A stretch of DNA of 64,000 bases, taken from NCBI GenBank assembly GCA_013399855.1, contig VXAY01002891.1, forward strand, positions 125,300 to 189,299. Direction: 5' to 3'. Both the position numbers and the translations under genes were made by a program. This DNA is from Oxyruncus cristatus. Taxonomy: Eukaryota > Chordata > Aves > Passeriformes > Cotingidae. Of this stretch, positions 27,801 to 41,461 are shown in pieces; the stretch's first letter is position 1; each line of letters begins with the position of its first letter. The notes below the pieces were generated by a model. The model did not search any database. It was not told the origin of the DNA and worked only from the letters and a program-made list of their open reading frames with translations.

Positions 27801-29760
27801 AGCCCACAAGCTTTCCCAGTCCTCCCATCTCACCCAGGACCATCACTGTCACAGTTTGACCAGTTGCCTCCTGGCCATGCCATGCTGCTGTCCAGGTGCC
27901 CATCCCAGCACACTCACCAGGAGCAGCAACCACCAGTTTTCTTCTTCTTTCTCCTTCCCAGCACGTGAAAATGCCCTCACAGCCTACTTCCCCTTCAGGC
28001 AGGAGCATGGGCACAACTCCACACAGGGCTTTGGCTGGGGTCACCTCCATCCCTGCGTGGAGGGAGGTGGAGCTCGGGTGTGCCCAGCCTGCCTTTGACA
28101 GGGAGGGACACGTCCTGTCCTCGGAGCAGCCCCTGCACTTGGAGCAGGGCTGGTGCTGTGTCTGGGCAGACCCACCGTGCCACTGGTATGGGCTGGGGAT
28201 GGCACCCGGCTCAGAAACTGGATCTGTGCTCTTGCTTTTGCTCCCTCTCCTAGAAGAGAGTGCAAGGGTGGCTCTGACAGGGAATTCACACCAACACCAC
28301 CCCCGGCTGCCTCTCCCACCAGGCTGGCAGGGACAGGGACTCCTGCCCAGAGGTTGAGGTACCTGCCCCCGTCCCCCTCTCCTCAACAGGCCCTGTCACT
28401 GCACAACCACCTGCAAACACAGAATGAAATTTATTTGGTTCACAAAGGGCAGGTTCTGGAGATCTTCCTTGCAAAGCAGTTTGGAGGTGGATGAATTTCA
28501 GCCCAGCACTCCCACCCCAGCTGGGGGCTGCTCCCTCCCCTGGGAGCCCCACCACAGCCCCCACTGCATCCCACCAGCATCCCTCCTTTCCCCCAGCCTG
28601 CTTCCCTTCGGCTGTTAAACTCCCTCCCTGCTGGATTACCTTTAATTTATGCCGCCAGTGCCCTTTCATGGATTATAATTCTGTATGAGATGTTTGTGCT
28701 GTGTCCTCCCCCCGTATTAAAGTGTCAGGAGTACATCCCCAGGCCATCCATCTTCAGCACTTCCGCCTGGGCTTGGCAATTCTCTGACATGAATATTATG
28801 GCTCTCCATGCAGAGCCTCCATCACTCAAGCTGACAAGTGTTAGAATCTCCTCTCTTGAACAGGGTAAGTGACCTTTTCATATGCAGCGCAGATTCCCGG
28901 TCACGCTGCATCTGGTGCAGTGAAGCCAGTGAGTGCCAGCAATTCCCCAAAGTCTTGAAAAACAAGTCACAGGTCCTTTTCGACTTGCAAAACCAACCCT
29001 TAGCATGACAAAGTTGAAGGGCCTTAAGCAGCCCCTGGTTAGCTGCTGCTGGTGCCAGTCCCAGAGAGGAGGAAGAAAAAGCATCTGTGTGATGCCTTCT
29101 GTGGGATTTATTGACAGGGGTTTTCAGGGAAAGATGGGGGGATTTGGGTGCCTGGTTTGCTGGAGTGTATAGCAAAGACTTTTGTGAGCAGTTAGTGACT
29201 TTAGTGGCTTAGAAAGCTCAACTCCAGTCTTAAACGGTATATTTTTAAGGGAGGTGCTTCGAGTTAGATCCCTAAACCCCACCAGCCTGGTTTTCAAAGC
29301 TGCTAAACACCCGGGCTACCCACAGCGAGTGCAGGATCTTCCTTTCACCTGTGCCTAGAGAGAAGCAGAGGGAGAGACACCCTTTAAAGCCTTTCCAGCT
29401 CAGGTTTTCCCAGCTGTGCTTCTGCAGGGACACTCCAGTCCACATCCCTCGACAGAAAGTGAACCCCCTGGAACTGAACTGTGTGGTAATTCAAGTTAAA
29501 TCCCTCCTACAAAATTCACGTGTTCCCCCAAGTCTTGGGCTAAAGTAGTGCCTGTTTTTTCTTTGGAGAGCAAAGGTACTTCCAAAGCGACTTTGCCACT
29601 TTCCCCCTGCAGAGCGACTGGCGGTGGCTCAGTGCCAGCACAGAGCAACAGAAACCTGTTAACACCTTTTCGGCTCCCTCTTAATAAAGTCAAGGCAATT
29701 AACAGCTTCTCTATTTACAAAACAAATCCTCTTCGCAACACCTGAGAAAAAGAGTTACAA

Positions 29761-29960
29761 GCGTTTCCCAAACGTTTCTCGGTCGGGGAGAACACCTACA
29801 GCAAGTGTCTGCCGGGATGTGCTGCATCTGCGCTCCCTGCGGAGGGCGAGTCCGCGCTCACCGCGGAGCGCTGCGCGCACGGGATGAATCCACGCCGCCC
29901 TTCCACCCCGGAGTTCTGGGCAGCAAGTGCAGGTCTACCGGGAAAGGTTCTTACCCAAGG
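29761..29960. promoter_or_regulatory. Small isolated CpG-rich patch
   Basis: A roughly 200-bp stretch is dense in CG and CGCG/GCGC (ggcgagtccgcgctcaccgc and flanks), while the surrounding tens of kilobases are CpG-poor. It lies about 5 kb past WNT8A and far from any recognised gene start. On the minus strand it contains a donor-like CCGCG|GTGAGC. It could be an orphan CpG island marking a non-coding RNA promoter or an enhancer. No transcript can be traced from sequence alone. Confidence 0.35.
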
Positions 29961-32083
29961 ATTTCTCCGAGGGGGAAAAAAGGTGTGCAGGGAGCGAGGG
30001 TTTGAATTTATTGCCCACTTGCTGGCCCGTACTCCTGGTATGGCCACATGGTGCACAGGAGGTGGGGATAAGGTTGGTTGGTCCCCCCCAGAAGTGCCCC
30101 CAGAGGTGGCTGGAAGGGAGTGGGTGAAGTACAGCATATTTACACCTCTGCAGGGGGATTCACAAGCTCCCCCACCTCTTTTTCTGGTTCCTTGCTCTCT
30201 CCTAGGATACACTCCATGGCCCCTGCTTTGCAAATCACTGCCCTGGCTTACAGTGCAGTAAATTCCCCCTTTTCAAACAAACCCCGAAGAGTTGAGCCAT
30301 ATAACAGAAGATTGATGGAGTAGACAAAATCAAATAAATGTAACTAGCAATGTACTTTCAAAATTCAATCCTTCCTTCTCTTCTCCTCTCCCATCCTGCT
30401 CTCCCTTTTCCAAGCACACACTGTGACCTACATTTTATAAACAAGAAAGGTGAGGTGCTCCCTAACTAAACTGTTACTGAGGTGTGCAGGTGACTGCTGG
30501 GACAGTTTCTCACAAGAGCTCTCCCGGCCAAAGTGGACTTGGTCCAAATACCTCTGGAGATTAGAAAAGACCCTGTTTAAAGCCTACACCAAGTCTTGGG
30601 CCCAGACTCATCCCTCTCAGAGGGTCCAGAATGCAGAGAGGAAAGGAGAGGGAGTTGGTGGTAACTCCAAGTGCAGTGAGGAGCAGAGATGGATGGCCAC
30701 AGCGAAGAAATGCTCACCAAATGCAGTCAGGATGCAAAGAAAGGTCGTAATCATGTGGGACAGAGTGAGGCAGAGCCAGAAAATGAAAGAGGGTGAGTAA
30801 ATCTGCCGTAGAAGGGGAGTGTGGGAGGTTTACATTCAGAAGGATGTGATGGGAAATAGAGAGGGGGATCTCAAGTAGTATTTTAGCTTTTTTTTTCTTT
30901 CTCCCTCTATTCTTTCCTCGGTGTCCCACCCTACATTAACTGAAGCCCCTTGTGGGCACGGCCAGGAGAGAATAGCTCGTCAGGGGACATGGGAGCACAG
31001 AGCCTGGACAGTATAGGGCCCTTCATTTCCTCCTCTGACCCTTCCAGCAGTGCCTGGGATACCATAAAAGATGATAAAGCCGAGGCCAGTGGAAAGACTG
31101 TAAAACAGTGGGGAGAGGCACAGGAGTTACCCCTCCTGGGCTCAAACTCGGGCCATGCACGGGCTGAGTTTGCTGGTTGGGAGCTTTCCTGCTTGGGACA
31201 GCTCTGCTCTCCAGGTGCCACCACGTGTCCTGGCTGCCACCACCCAGCTGTGCTGTGACCAGGAACGTGGTCAGAAACGTTGGGTCGTGGTGTCAGTGGG
31301 ACTCTCGTTACTTAGATCAAGCCTGGCAGTTCAGCTGGACACAGGCGAGGGCGAGAACAACTCTCCTCACATTTCTTCTCAATTCTACAGGCTCTTCTAA
31401 CTCACAAAACTATGGCCTGACACTTCTAGGGGATCATCCATCAAGACTTGGCAGCCATCAAGAGTTGGTAGTTTTAAACAGTCATTTCTATTTCTCTCCC
31501 TTTTGCCCAGTGCCTCGAAGCCAAACCTACTCTGACCCCGCTGCTCAATCCCACTCCTGGCAGGCAGAGACTTCTGCTGGCCGGCTGCCACCAGCTATGG
31601 CAGGGACACGGCACCTCCTCCCTATCACTAAGTGGATTTTGCAGGCAATGAGCAAGAGAATAATTAAATTAACTCGGTCCCGAATTCCTCCCGAGGTGCC
31701 AAGCATTCCCAGCATTGCAGCTGCACCACAGGTGTCTGGAGAGCAGGTAATTCCAGTCAGGGGCAGGCTGCAAATGTGGCTCCCGGGGACATCTCTGCTG
31801 GCACAGGAGCACCAGCAGCAGCCGGTCCTGGACAGGAGCACTGGGAAGAGTTCTCAGGATGGCTCTGCTCGAGCCAGCTCGGGTCCAGGACTGAGGCAGC
31901 TGCATTTGTGCTTTGATGTGCTTAAGTTAGTAAGAATTATCCCAGGGCAAACACAGTTGTGCCTCCCAGCTTGGACTGCTTTATTCCCCTGGTTCTTCCT
32001 TGTTCCACAGGCTTTCCCATCAGGCTGCCAGGGCTGCCATCTCAGGCAGCAGCCTCAGCCCCTGCTTGAATGAAGAGCCTGTG

Positions 32084-32380
32084 AATTCCCTGTGAAACAT
32101 CTATATGATTTTGACTGCAGCACACTGGGGTTTTTTTGGTTTTTTTTTGTTGTTGTGTTTTTTTTTTTGTTTGTTTTGTTTTTGTTTTTGTTTTTTGGTT
32201 TTTGGTTTTTGGTTTTTTTTTATCCCTNCTATTTAAATTCCCTGTGAAACATCTATATGATTTTGACTGCAGCACACTGGGTTTTTTTTTTGTTTGTTTG
32301 TTTGTTTTGTTTTTGTTTTTGTGGTTTTTTTTGTTTGTTTTTTTGTTTTTTGTTTTTTTGGGTTTTTTTTAAAAAAAAAA
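32084..32380 (+). repeat. Duplicated 46-bp segment with T/TTTG-rich tracts around an unresolved base
   Basis: A 46-base segment at 32084-32129 recurs exactly at 32236-32281, an offset of 152. Each copy is followed by a long T-rich (TTTG/TTTTTG) low-complexity tract, the second running into a short poly(A). One N at 32228 sits just before the second copy. It is either a real segmental slippage duplication or an assembly error at a hard-to-read homopolymer region. Confidence 0.85.
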
Positions 32381-35300
32381 AAAAATAGGCCACGAGACTT
32401 GAATCTGGATTTGAGACAGCCCAAGTTTTGGGAGCAATCAGGTCTGATCCTCCCCCCCAGCTCCAGCTCCAGGGTGTGCATGGGGAGCTCTGGACAGGGT
32501 GGAGGCAGGGCAGGGGAGACCCCCACTGCAGAGCTTTATCTCTGCCATCACCAGAGAGGTCACTAATCACTGTCCACTCCCTTTCAAGCAGTTGGGAGCA
32601 CTAAATTGTACCTCTCGTATCCAGACACCATCCAATCTCCCAGGGCCAGGCCAGGTACATTGATAAGGAGATAGTGTGAATGGTCAAACAGGATGGAGCC
32701 CAAACTCACCATTTCCTGTGCTTTAACTTAGCAAGTGCCATATCGATGGGGGAGTCCTTTCTGGGTTATTTCCCTTTCCAAAGGGGGCTGTTGTGGCCAA
32801 GGATTTGCCACTTGTACTGCTTCAGTGGACAGGATCTCAGGCTGCATGTGGAACCAGGTACAGGGTGCTCTGCGCGTGTTCAGCACAGATTTAATTGCAA
32901 CTAGGATCAAATAAATATTTGGGAAGAACAACAAACAGTACTATGGAGAGAACAGCTCCTTCCAGCTCCTCAGAGTTTTAAACCCTGGATGGTTTCAGGG
33001 GCACTTCCACTCTGTTCTGTACAGAAGATGCAATTAATTTCCACATCACCCTGATTTGTTCAGCATCGTATTAACTACCCTGCCTCACAACCAGGCTGAC
33101 CACTGACAAACCCCTTCAACTCATTCCATTGAAATTTGGCTGTAAGCAGACACTGACCTCACCCCAGGGAACTATTTTCCTGGAGACGACTTTGGGCACT
33201 GAAAACACAGTTACATCTTGGCAGGCTGTTAAATCCACATGTGAAAATAAACTCATCTATCATCTTGTGCATGTGGTTTAGCTTCCTTTTAAGAAGACAT
33301 AAATGTATTAGAGCATCCCATTAAAGCAATTTACAATAAATGACACCAGAAAAAGATCACTATAGAAAAACCAAACAAAATTCTTAAAGAAAGGTTTGAG
33401 TGTGTCAGCCTTCCTCCTTAATTCTGGCTGTGTCCCTACCACCATGGACACGATTCCACTCCATTCCTCAGAGGTCTGACTGCTAATCCACCCACCAGTC
33501 CTCGAGGAAGAACCCCCCTGGAAGTATCACCTGGGTTAGAATAGTCCTCAAGGACAGCACTTCATGGCCCTGGCTGCCTCTGCTATGGCCTGCTTTCCAT
33601 TGCAAGTCTGTGACAAATTATAAGTTACTTAAAAACACTCCTTCCACATAAATCATGTAAGAGCAGCAAATATTGGATGCCAACATTCTGATACTTGCCC
33701 CAAAGAGGCACTGAAGTGGGACAGCACCGTCCAGTCAATATGAAGAGTTAGACTAACCCAAGCTGTTTAAAAGACTCCCATCTCTTCTCTCTCCTCCCAG
33801 AGCTTTACCAGCTTAGCTGAACGGGTTAATTGTGACTCATCTTATTATTGCTTCCAAAGAAAAGATCCAAAAAGTTACTGCATTCCCCACAGATATCTGC
33901 ACCTCCTGCTGTGGCCTGAACTTAAGACACCAGAGGAGCTGCAATATTAGCTGCACTGGAATGTTTTGGTTTTCCCTTGCAAAACAGGCCCATCTCTCCG
34001 AGTGTGAATGTGCTTCAGTTACCTAAACATACTTGGGAGGGAGGAAAAGGAAAAAAGAAATTTCAATTTTTTTTGTATTTAACTAAAGAATTCCCACTGT
34101 TGTTGAAGGCAGACAGGAAAGAGCATTCCTCGACATGTTCCTTTTGCACTGTGCACCAAGGCAAAACTTTTAGAACACACTTTTTTCCTCCAAAGATAAC
34201 GCAAATTCCCATCACTAATGTGTCATCTCTGGACCAGTGTGCAAATCCCAGAGCCTCCATGAGCAAAACCAGTTTATGTTACACGTGTGTGCACGTAAAA
34301 CACACAAAGTATTTCTGGAAAAACTCAGGTGGCACCAGACACAGCTTTGTCACATCCACAGGTGGGTTGGCACATACAAATGGTGACTTTTGAAAGTTAT
34401 CCTGTATTTACACTGTCTCAACCACAAGGAAGAAAACCTGCAGCAGAAGTGTAAATTAATACTAGGTGACAATGAAACTATTGATTTTCATTGGAACTGC
34501 ATACATAGATAAATAAAGATCCAATTTCTTGTCAGTACAAGGCAGTGAAAATCAAAAGCTGCCAGTTTATGCTGTCAGGATGTTACAATCTCAGCTCATA
34601 CCCAAATTGAGATAGTCTGTCAGCATTCACCTCAGTAGAACTACACCAGATTATAGCACCCAAAGACTTGGCCAAACATCTTCTTCTGCAGTAAATCTAT
34701 AACAGCACACAAAAAAATGTGTCCATTTCAACTTAAAAATGTGCTTTCCCTTTACACCTTTTTCCTCATGTCAGCTGATGAAGGTCATATCAGCTGTTTG
34801 TACCCAGAAAAAACCCCAAACAGTTTGAGGTGGAGAAAGGTAGCCAGATATTTTAATTGTCTGTCAGCCTGTGCTCTCCCAGCCCAGGCCAGTCCTGCCT
34901 GCACACACACGATTGTCACTGAGCTGAGAAGAGCTCAGTAAGAATATTTGCAAGCTGGGTGTCGTGGTTTTGGAATAGAGAGACATTTCATCTTGGTGCT
35001 GTTGGAACAGAGGAGGATGCAGGCAGAGCAGAGGATCACACCTGTCCTCACTCGGCCTTTTCTCTACCTGCCCTCTTTCCTTCACAGCTCTGAACAGGGT
35101 GTGAGTGAACACACTGTGTGATTTCCCCTTGGATCATCACCTTTGGTGGCTGAAGACAGCAACACAGAGCAGAAAACAAAACGCTGGAGACGCTGCTGGA
35201 GCAGGGAACCACAGATCCTCCCAGGCAGACTCATCTGTATCCCCGGAGCCAAATGAATCCCACCTCAGAGCTGTGCCAAACATGCTAAAATACCACCTTT

Positions 35301-35340
35301 TCCTTCACTATGAGACATTTTCCTTTACTATGAGACATTT
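35301..35340 (+). repeat. 20-bp tandem duplication
   Basis: Two adjacent 20-base units (tccttcactatgagacattt and its neighbour) differ at one position. It is a minor local duplication with no coding context. Confidence 0.85.
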
Positions 35341-35729
35341 CTATAAGATGTCAGACCAACTGATTCTTTGAGGTTATTCTGCAATACGTGGTACTTTTAA
35401 AAATCAGCCTTGGCTGGACTGAAAGAAAACTGGCCACTAATTCCTGACCACTGCTTTAGGAAGTCCAGAAGTCATTAACGGGCTTGCAACAGCATTACTA
35501 CACTGACAGCAGGTTTCTTTGTTAAATCATCATACCACACACAGAAATCCTCCACACGTATTCAGGTAGAAAAGCCTCCAAGGAAACGGCTCAAAACATG
35601 AGATGCCAAGTAATCCAAGCACCAAATGAGCGTCAAACCTTGAGAACAGAGGTGTTAAACTCCCCTTTTCTACCTACAAGTAGGTACTTAACCAGTGCAC
35701 ATGCAGGAACCCTCTGCTTATGCACTCGC

Positions 35730-35765
35730 CCATACTTTCCAACTTAAATGATTCCATGATTCTAG
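35730..35765 (+). mobile_element. Possible CR1 3' tail
   Basis: The stretch 'ctttccaacttaaatgatt' followed by 'ccatgattct' resembles the degenerate CR1 3' terminus, a 'ccttccaacccaaaccattctatgattct' type end in plus orientation. The body upstream is not recognisable, so this is tentative. Confidence 0.3.
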
Positions 35766-38700
35766 ATCCTGCTGCTGCTCCAGAGGGTGACTCAGGAAGA
35801 ACCTTTTCACTTTTTGGCCCCTGACTTTCACACTTGCACCAGTTCCTTTGTACTGCGTTGCCTCACCCACTGAGGAGAGGTATTATAAAAAAGCAAGACA
35901 TCATCATTAAACCCATGTTTATGGACTACTTAAAATTGTTCATTCCAGGAATCCCGTGCAGTCTTAAAAAGGAACATTTTGCAGAGAGAAAGAGCACCTG
36001 GCAAAGATAAATCATGGCTGCTTTGAGCTGTGGTGACATACTTTGCCACAGGTAATGATGAATTAATATCAATTACAACGCTAAGCTCGGAGAATGCCTC
36101 AGCACTGAGTCAGCACTCAGGTAAGGCAATGTTTTATTGCAGCTCATTAAAGGGGAAAAAAAAAAAAAAAGCAATAAAAGGCTTAAGAAGCATCACAGAT
36201 CCTGACTACATGAGGCTAATAAACAGTATGATAAACTATCATTTGCATGAATAGGAAAAGGAATGGACATTTCGTTTCCTAAGCCTTTGTTGCTCCCATT
36301 CAGTTGCATTGAGGGGGCTGTTTGGGGAAGCCCTGTGGTGCCTTGTTTACAGGAGAACTTTGCAAAACAAAGACAGTCACGGTCAAAACTTTGCTGGTCA
36401 ATTCAGTATATTTACATGGAAGAGCTCTGAGGAAAACAAGTGTTCTGAAAGAGCCTCATGGGAAAGTTCTGTGGAAGTGGTAAGTAGCCAGGATCTCATG
36501 GCTACCTAGGTGTGTGGTGGCCACAGAAAAAGCATCTGGTTTTCAAACTTTCTTTTTCCACACAAAATTACCTGAGCAAAATGGAAGATGCCCAAGTGTT
36601 CTGCGTGCAGGGGACAGTGCTGTCCGAGCCTGGCTCCTGAGAAACTGGGCACAAGCTCCTTACCGGAGTGGAGAATGTGCCGTGCCAACACCTGACAGTA
36701 CGTTTCAGACGTACGTCCACCACACCAGATCTGAGCAGCTCCCAGAAGAGACCCAATTTTCCCATCTCCCTTTTAGCCGACAGAACGGAATTGCTCCGGG
36801 TTTACAACGGAGCACAAGCTGAAAGCACAGTTGGAGCCACTGTTTTTAAGAAGGCCTCGCTATGCCATAACTTTTCACGGTTCGGTTGCTAAATTACACA
36901 TTATAAAAATAAGTAAGTGCAATTGAGGGGCTGTGTCAATCTCAGAAGTTTAAACATCGCCCTGTAACGGCTGCTTTATTGTGGCCCACAGTAAAGGGGT
37001 TTATGGGGCGTGCAGGAGGTTTGTCCGCACGTGTCTGTTGAAACACTCCTGGGAATTTCCTCACATGGAGAGACGAGGCCTGACACAAACCGAACACAAA
37101 ACACCGCCGTCATTCACACGGCAACAAGAATGCCACCCAGCAAGAAAACACTTTACAACACCTGAAAGAGATAAGAGCCACTGGCCAGCACGGCAATAAG
37201 ATGTTGCTTTTGGAAACGCAGAATTTCCTAACCTGACAATCAGTGCAGGTTCTGGAAACACCGACCAAAACACAACTGCCCCCTTGTAAGGAAATGAGAG
37301 CTTAAGCGCTGATTATAAATAGAGGATAAAGAAGCACGAGTGGTTTGAAGAGGAGTTTACTAAAGCCAGGAGTATTTAGAGCCAAACTAGGTCCTTGTAC
37401 ATCAAAGTTCCCTGGAACTCAGAGTGAGTTCATTCGTGACTCCTTGCTCAGGCAGCCTGGGGCTGACAGAGTGCACCCAACTGCCTTTTCTCTGCAGCCA
37501 AACAGAGGATGCATCCAGGCTGACTCAGAGATCTCAGGTGAAAAGACTTCTCAATTAATTAAATATGACGGTAATGAAGTGGCAGACGTGGTATCAGTGC
37601 TGTGTTGTTTTATTGTTTAATAATCATTCTTCAGAACAGCAGCACAGCCAAGCAAGGGTGAGTCAGTCTGGGGCTCCCGGGGTACAAAAAGCGATGCCGT
37701 ACAAGACAAATGTAACCACACCCAGCAAGGCACCACGTGAAGGCCTCTGTGCAGAAGCATCACCTCCCTCGGCCCTAAAACCCTCACAAGCCGCGAACTG
37801 AAGGGAATTCTTAATCCTTCAGCGTTACCATTATTAGAGTATCATTCACCCACTTGTCTGCAAGCTGCCTTCTTCTCCCACCAACCGCTTCGCCTCACAA
37901 CAATGCCTCACTTGTGGCTCAGAAGGGCAACACAAAGCTCTCCCCTGAGCTTATGGCAGTGTCCCCATGAGCGCTCGGCGGGAGGCAGCATGACAATGGT
38001 TTGACAGGCATCCTCCCAGGGAGACTCCACACATCAGTCACGCTGCTGACACACTCCACACCCAGAGGAGCTCACCCAGACTCGGGGACATTTCTAGGTA
38101 CAGGCAGCTGCTCCTCACTGAGCGTCCAAAAGCAGCAGGTTTTTCTGTTTCACTAAGGGCAGAACCAGAGAGAACCTGTTTCCTGTGATGGTCCTGGTGA
38201 CGCTGCCACACTGGTTTGAGCCAAGTCTGCCAGAGTAAAGCCAAGCAGCAGGTAACGAGCAGAGAGGACTGAAATATTATTTCTAGTCCACAAACAAATC
38301 TACTGACTGGCATCTAAAAGGGAATAGTACTGCAAAAACAATCGCAAGTTATCTTTTTATGATGATCTTTTTGTGGTGTTCGAAGAGCCTTTCCAAGAAA
38401 ATAAAAATAATTCCTCTTGAGGGTTTTTTAAAGGAAATTTAAGAACCACAGTATTTTCAGAGGGTTGGGTAACGCCAAAAATGACCAGCATTTACTGTGC
38501 AGAACAACATGAATTATCCTGATCTGACTGCTCCGACTTAATGCATTAATGATGACCCTTATGTCTTCAAATGGCATCTCATTCTAATATGGCACCAAAA
38601 AAAAAAAGTGTTTGAGTCACTCCTTCTCTTCATGTAGGGCCATGAGACAAACATCCATCGGTTCACCACCAATGCACCGATCTTGCCCAGACAACTGTTG

Positions 38701-41311
38701 TTTAAAGGACAGTCGTGACAAACAGCTTGGATGAAGGAAAAACACAAATCCTCTCCTCTTTTCCTACATGAGAAAAACGAGGGTTTGAAAATCTCCATGA
38801 AACAGCCTTGAATTCGCTGAATGGAAGTGCTAAGCTCTGCCCAGTGCCTCATTTCTGGAGCTCTGCACGCTGGAATGCTCTGACATCAGTGGGTAATGGG
38901 AACCTGGCTGAGATTGAGGCTTCTGCCATCTTTTAAGTATGATCAGGGTTCCTGGCAGTTTAACTGTTCTCGAGGATAATAAATCCCTCAGGAGACAGGA
39001 ACAACCACATACTTCAAACTAGCCCAATCTGTGTGCTTCCAAGAACAACTTCCAGTGCAGGTGATAGCAAGTGTATGATAAGCAAAGTTCCAGGAGAAAG
39101 CCAGTTGAAAAAACAGAATTATGGGAAACAGACTGAACTGCTGGTTTTATGGACACATCTCCACTCCAGCACTCCGGCAGTAGAACTGAAATGAACTCCC
39201 TCCAAGTTAAAAATCCCCCATAAAACTGAATAGGCAAGGTAATTATTTTGACTTGACGGAGGGAGAGGACAGGTCCCTTGTTCCCACAGAGAGCACCTCA
39301 CCTTGCTGACATCAAACAGCAAGACATCTTTCAGTTCATCTGTTTGGGGTTTTTTTTCCCAAAGCCACATTTTCTGTGCCACGGATTTGTAACACTGGCC
39401 GAGCCTGTACCACCCTGGGCTAAAGAAGAACCTAAAGATCAAAACAGAAGCAGCAGCACGTGCCCCAGCAGCCTCTCCCGTGGTGTCACAGCTCCCCCGT
39501 GGGACCAGGCTGGTTCTCCATTTCACATTCCCAGCACTGACCCTCTCCTGCTCATTAATGCAGGTTCCTCAAGATCTCAGCTGTGAGATTTGCTGGTTCA
39601 AGATTGTCCTACAAGTACAGAGTCAGGGTGGTGACCGTGGGATGAAGGGAACTTCTCTCTTTCTACCTTTCCCTTGGAAAAATGGAATTGAACACACGGC
39701 GATAGCTTCAATATGAGAGAATAATTCCCATGACAGATGAGCACTTGAATGACTGAAAATTTCTATTACACGGGTGCTGGAGGTGACATTTGCAACACCA
39801 GCTGCCTTTGCCCTTTCTCCCACTCCCCTGGTGAGGACCCACCTACTCTGTGAAGTTCCAGTCCTCTGTAGGTACAAAAGCAAAACTGAAAACTCCAGCA
39901 GTAACATAAAGGACATAGTTATTGTCAAGCATTATCACATCAAAACAAGTGAGTGAATGCCACAGTAACTAAAAAAATACAGCTGAATATCTTGTGAATT
40001 CACTGGGGTTTAGTTTCTGGCACCTTCAAAAAAGGATTTTTTTTTTTTTTTATTTTGCTGACAGGAAACCACACAGCAGAACTGTCCTGTAATTGCAGCA
40101 ATCAGACACATATGGGGACAAAATTTATAAACTGGTTGTGAACAGATCTGTTTGCTGTATTTCTAACCATCTCTTTTTTTTTTTTCCTTCATTATTCAAG
40201 GGTTTGAGATTTCTTTTTTTTTTTTTTCCCTTATCCTAGAAGTCCCGAGATTTTTAGGTCCTGGTACTGCAAGGAGCAGTTTTCTACATGTTTATTCTCA
40301 GGGCTGGCAATAGTGGTTTATTCCCCTGAGAGGATAAACAATTCACTTAAACAAAGTTTAATGTTACAAACAAATAATTTATGTTTCTGGTAATTACTGA
40401 AATTGGGGGAGCAAGTTTTTTCATGAAAAAAATTATGAAATTTCTTGTTTGTTTATTAGTATTACTCAAGCATACCAATATTTAAGGGTTATGAGAATGA
40501 CACTTTCTTCATCCCAGCCAGTCAAACCATAAGATATTAAGCTTGAAGTTAACAGCATAAGTACAGTTCCTTGAAGAACATTAAAAAGCCCCACATCCCC
40601 AAAAAACAGCGCATTCACTTCAGAAAATGCAATAGTGCGGGATTGCCCCATTCTCTCAAAATTCTCAAAGAGAACACACCAAAGTTCAAGGAAGAACAGA
40701 AATCTGCATACCTTTAAGAGCAGGAGCACACAGAAAACACTCTGAGGGTGACCTGTTCCAGGGAAGCACTTGGCTTGCAAAAAAATGTTGGAAGATAACC
40801 TTAGTCCTTGACTAAAATACATCTTCTCGAGGCTTGTAATGGAAATCAAAGACTAAGTTGTAATCACTGTGCCTTTGCCATCAAGATGGGAAAGGTGCAT
40901 TCAATGTACCTTCAAATTACATTCTGACAAAATAAACCATCTTCAAGAGTAACCTTAGCTCGGCAAGTAAAATTCCCAAGTTGCTAATATGCCTCGGGTA
41001 GTTGTTTTCTATGTTACATCCAAGTACCTCCCTTCACAACTGAATTCCTCTCTGCTCAAAAAGTGCTGCAACACCACCCTTGGTTTCACAAAGCCCAGGC
41101 CAGGTGGGTGTCATTTGGGAATCCACACTGGTGTAAATAATTTTGTTCTCCCCACACCAGGAAAAATGGGCAAACCAGCAGTAATTACACCTGCTGAGAA
41201 TGTTGTCTTTTTCTAATCACCCAATGCCATAAGTTTATCATGTAATTCTACGTTCCCTTCATCAACAGAGAAGCCACTAGAACTACTTCATCCTGGTTAA
41301 GTGCCAAGTTA

Positions 41312-41355
41312 TTTATTCCATGAAGACACAAGTGGTTATGGTAGATGTATTTATT
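41312..41355 (-). terminator. NME5 polyadenylation signals (two AATAAA on minus strand)
   Basis: AATAAA on the minus strand is read at 41355-41350 and 41317-41312, about 110-150 bp after the NME5 stop codon. This gives a short 3'UTR. Confidence 0.6.
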
Positions 41356-41461
41356 TCAGATAATATTGGTTACACAGTCAAGGGACACACTGCTAATATA
41401 CATCTGTAGCTTGAAATGCCTGAGATGGTTTCCACTGAGCTCTCACCCCCGATGCTCCTCC

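Larger units (their letters stand above)
24810..41300. other. Long intergenic region between WNT8A and NME5
   Basis: The 3' ends of WNT8A (plus) and NME5 (minus) face each other across about 16.5 kb. I find no exon with convincing splice sites and a known domain. Noted inside are a CpG-rich patch at 29761-29960, an unusually long stop-free frame at 31177-32073, a duplicated T-rich segment at 32084-32380, a possible CR1 tail near 35730-35765 and poly(A)/poly(T) tracts. The left half is GC-richer than the right half. Confidence 0.55.

Noticed and set aside
34961..35100. Start resembling an avian LTR (tgtcgtggtttt)
   Set aside because: Only the first dozen bases resemble known finch LTR termini; no matching 3' end, target duplication or internal region was found.
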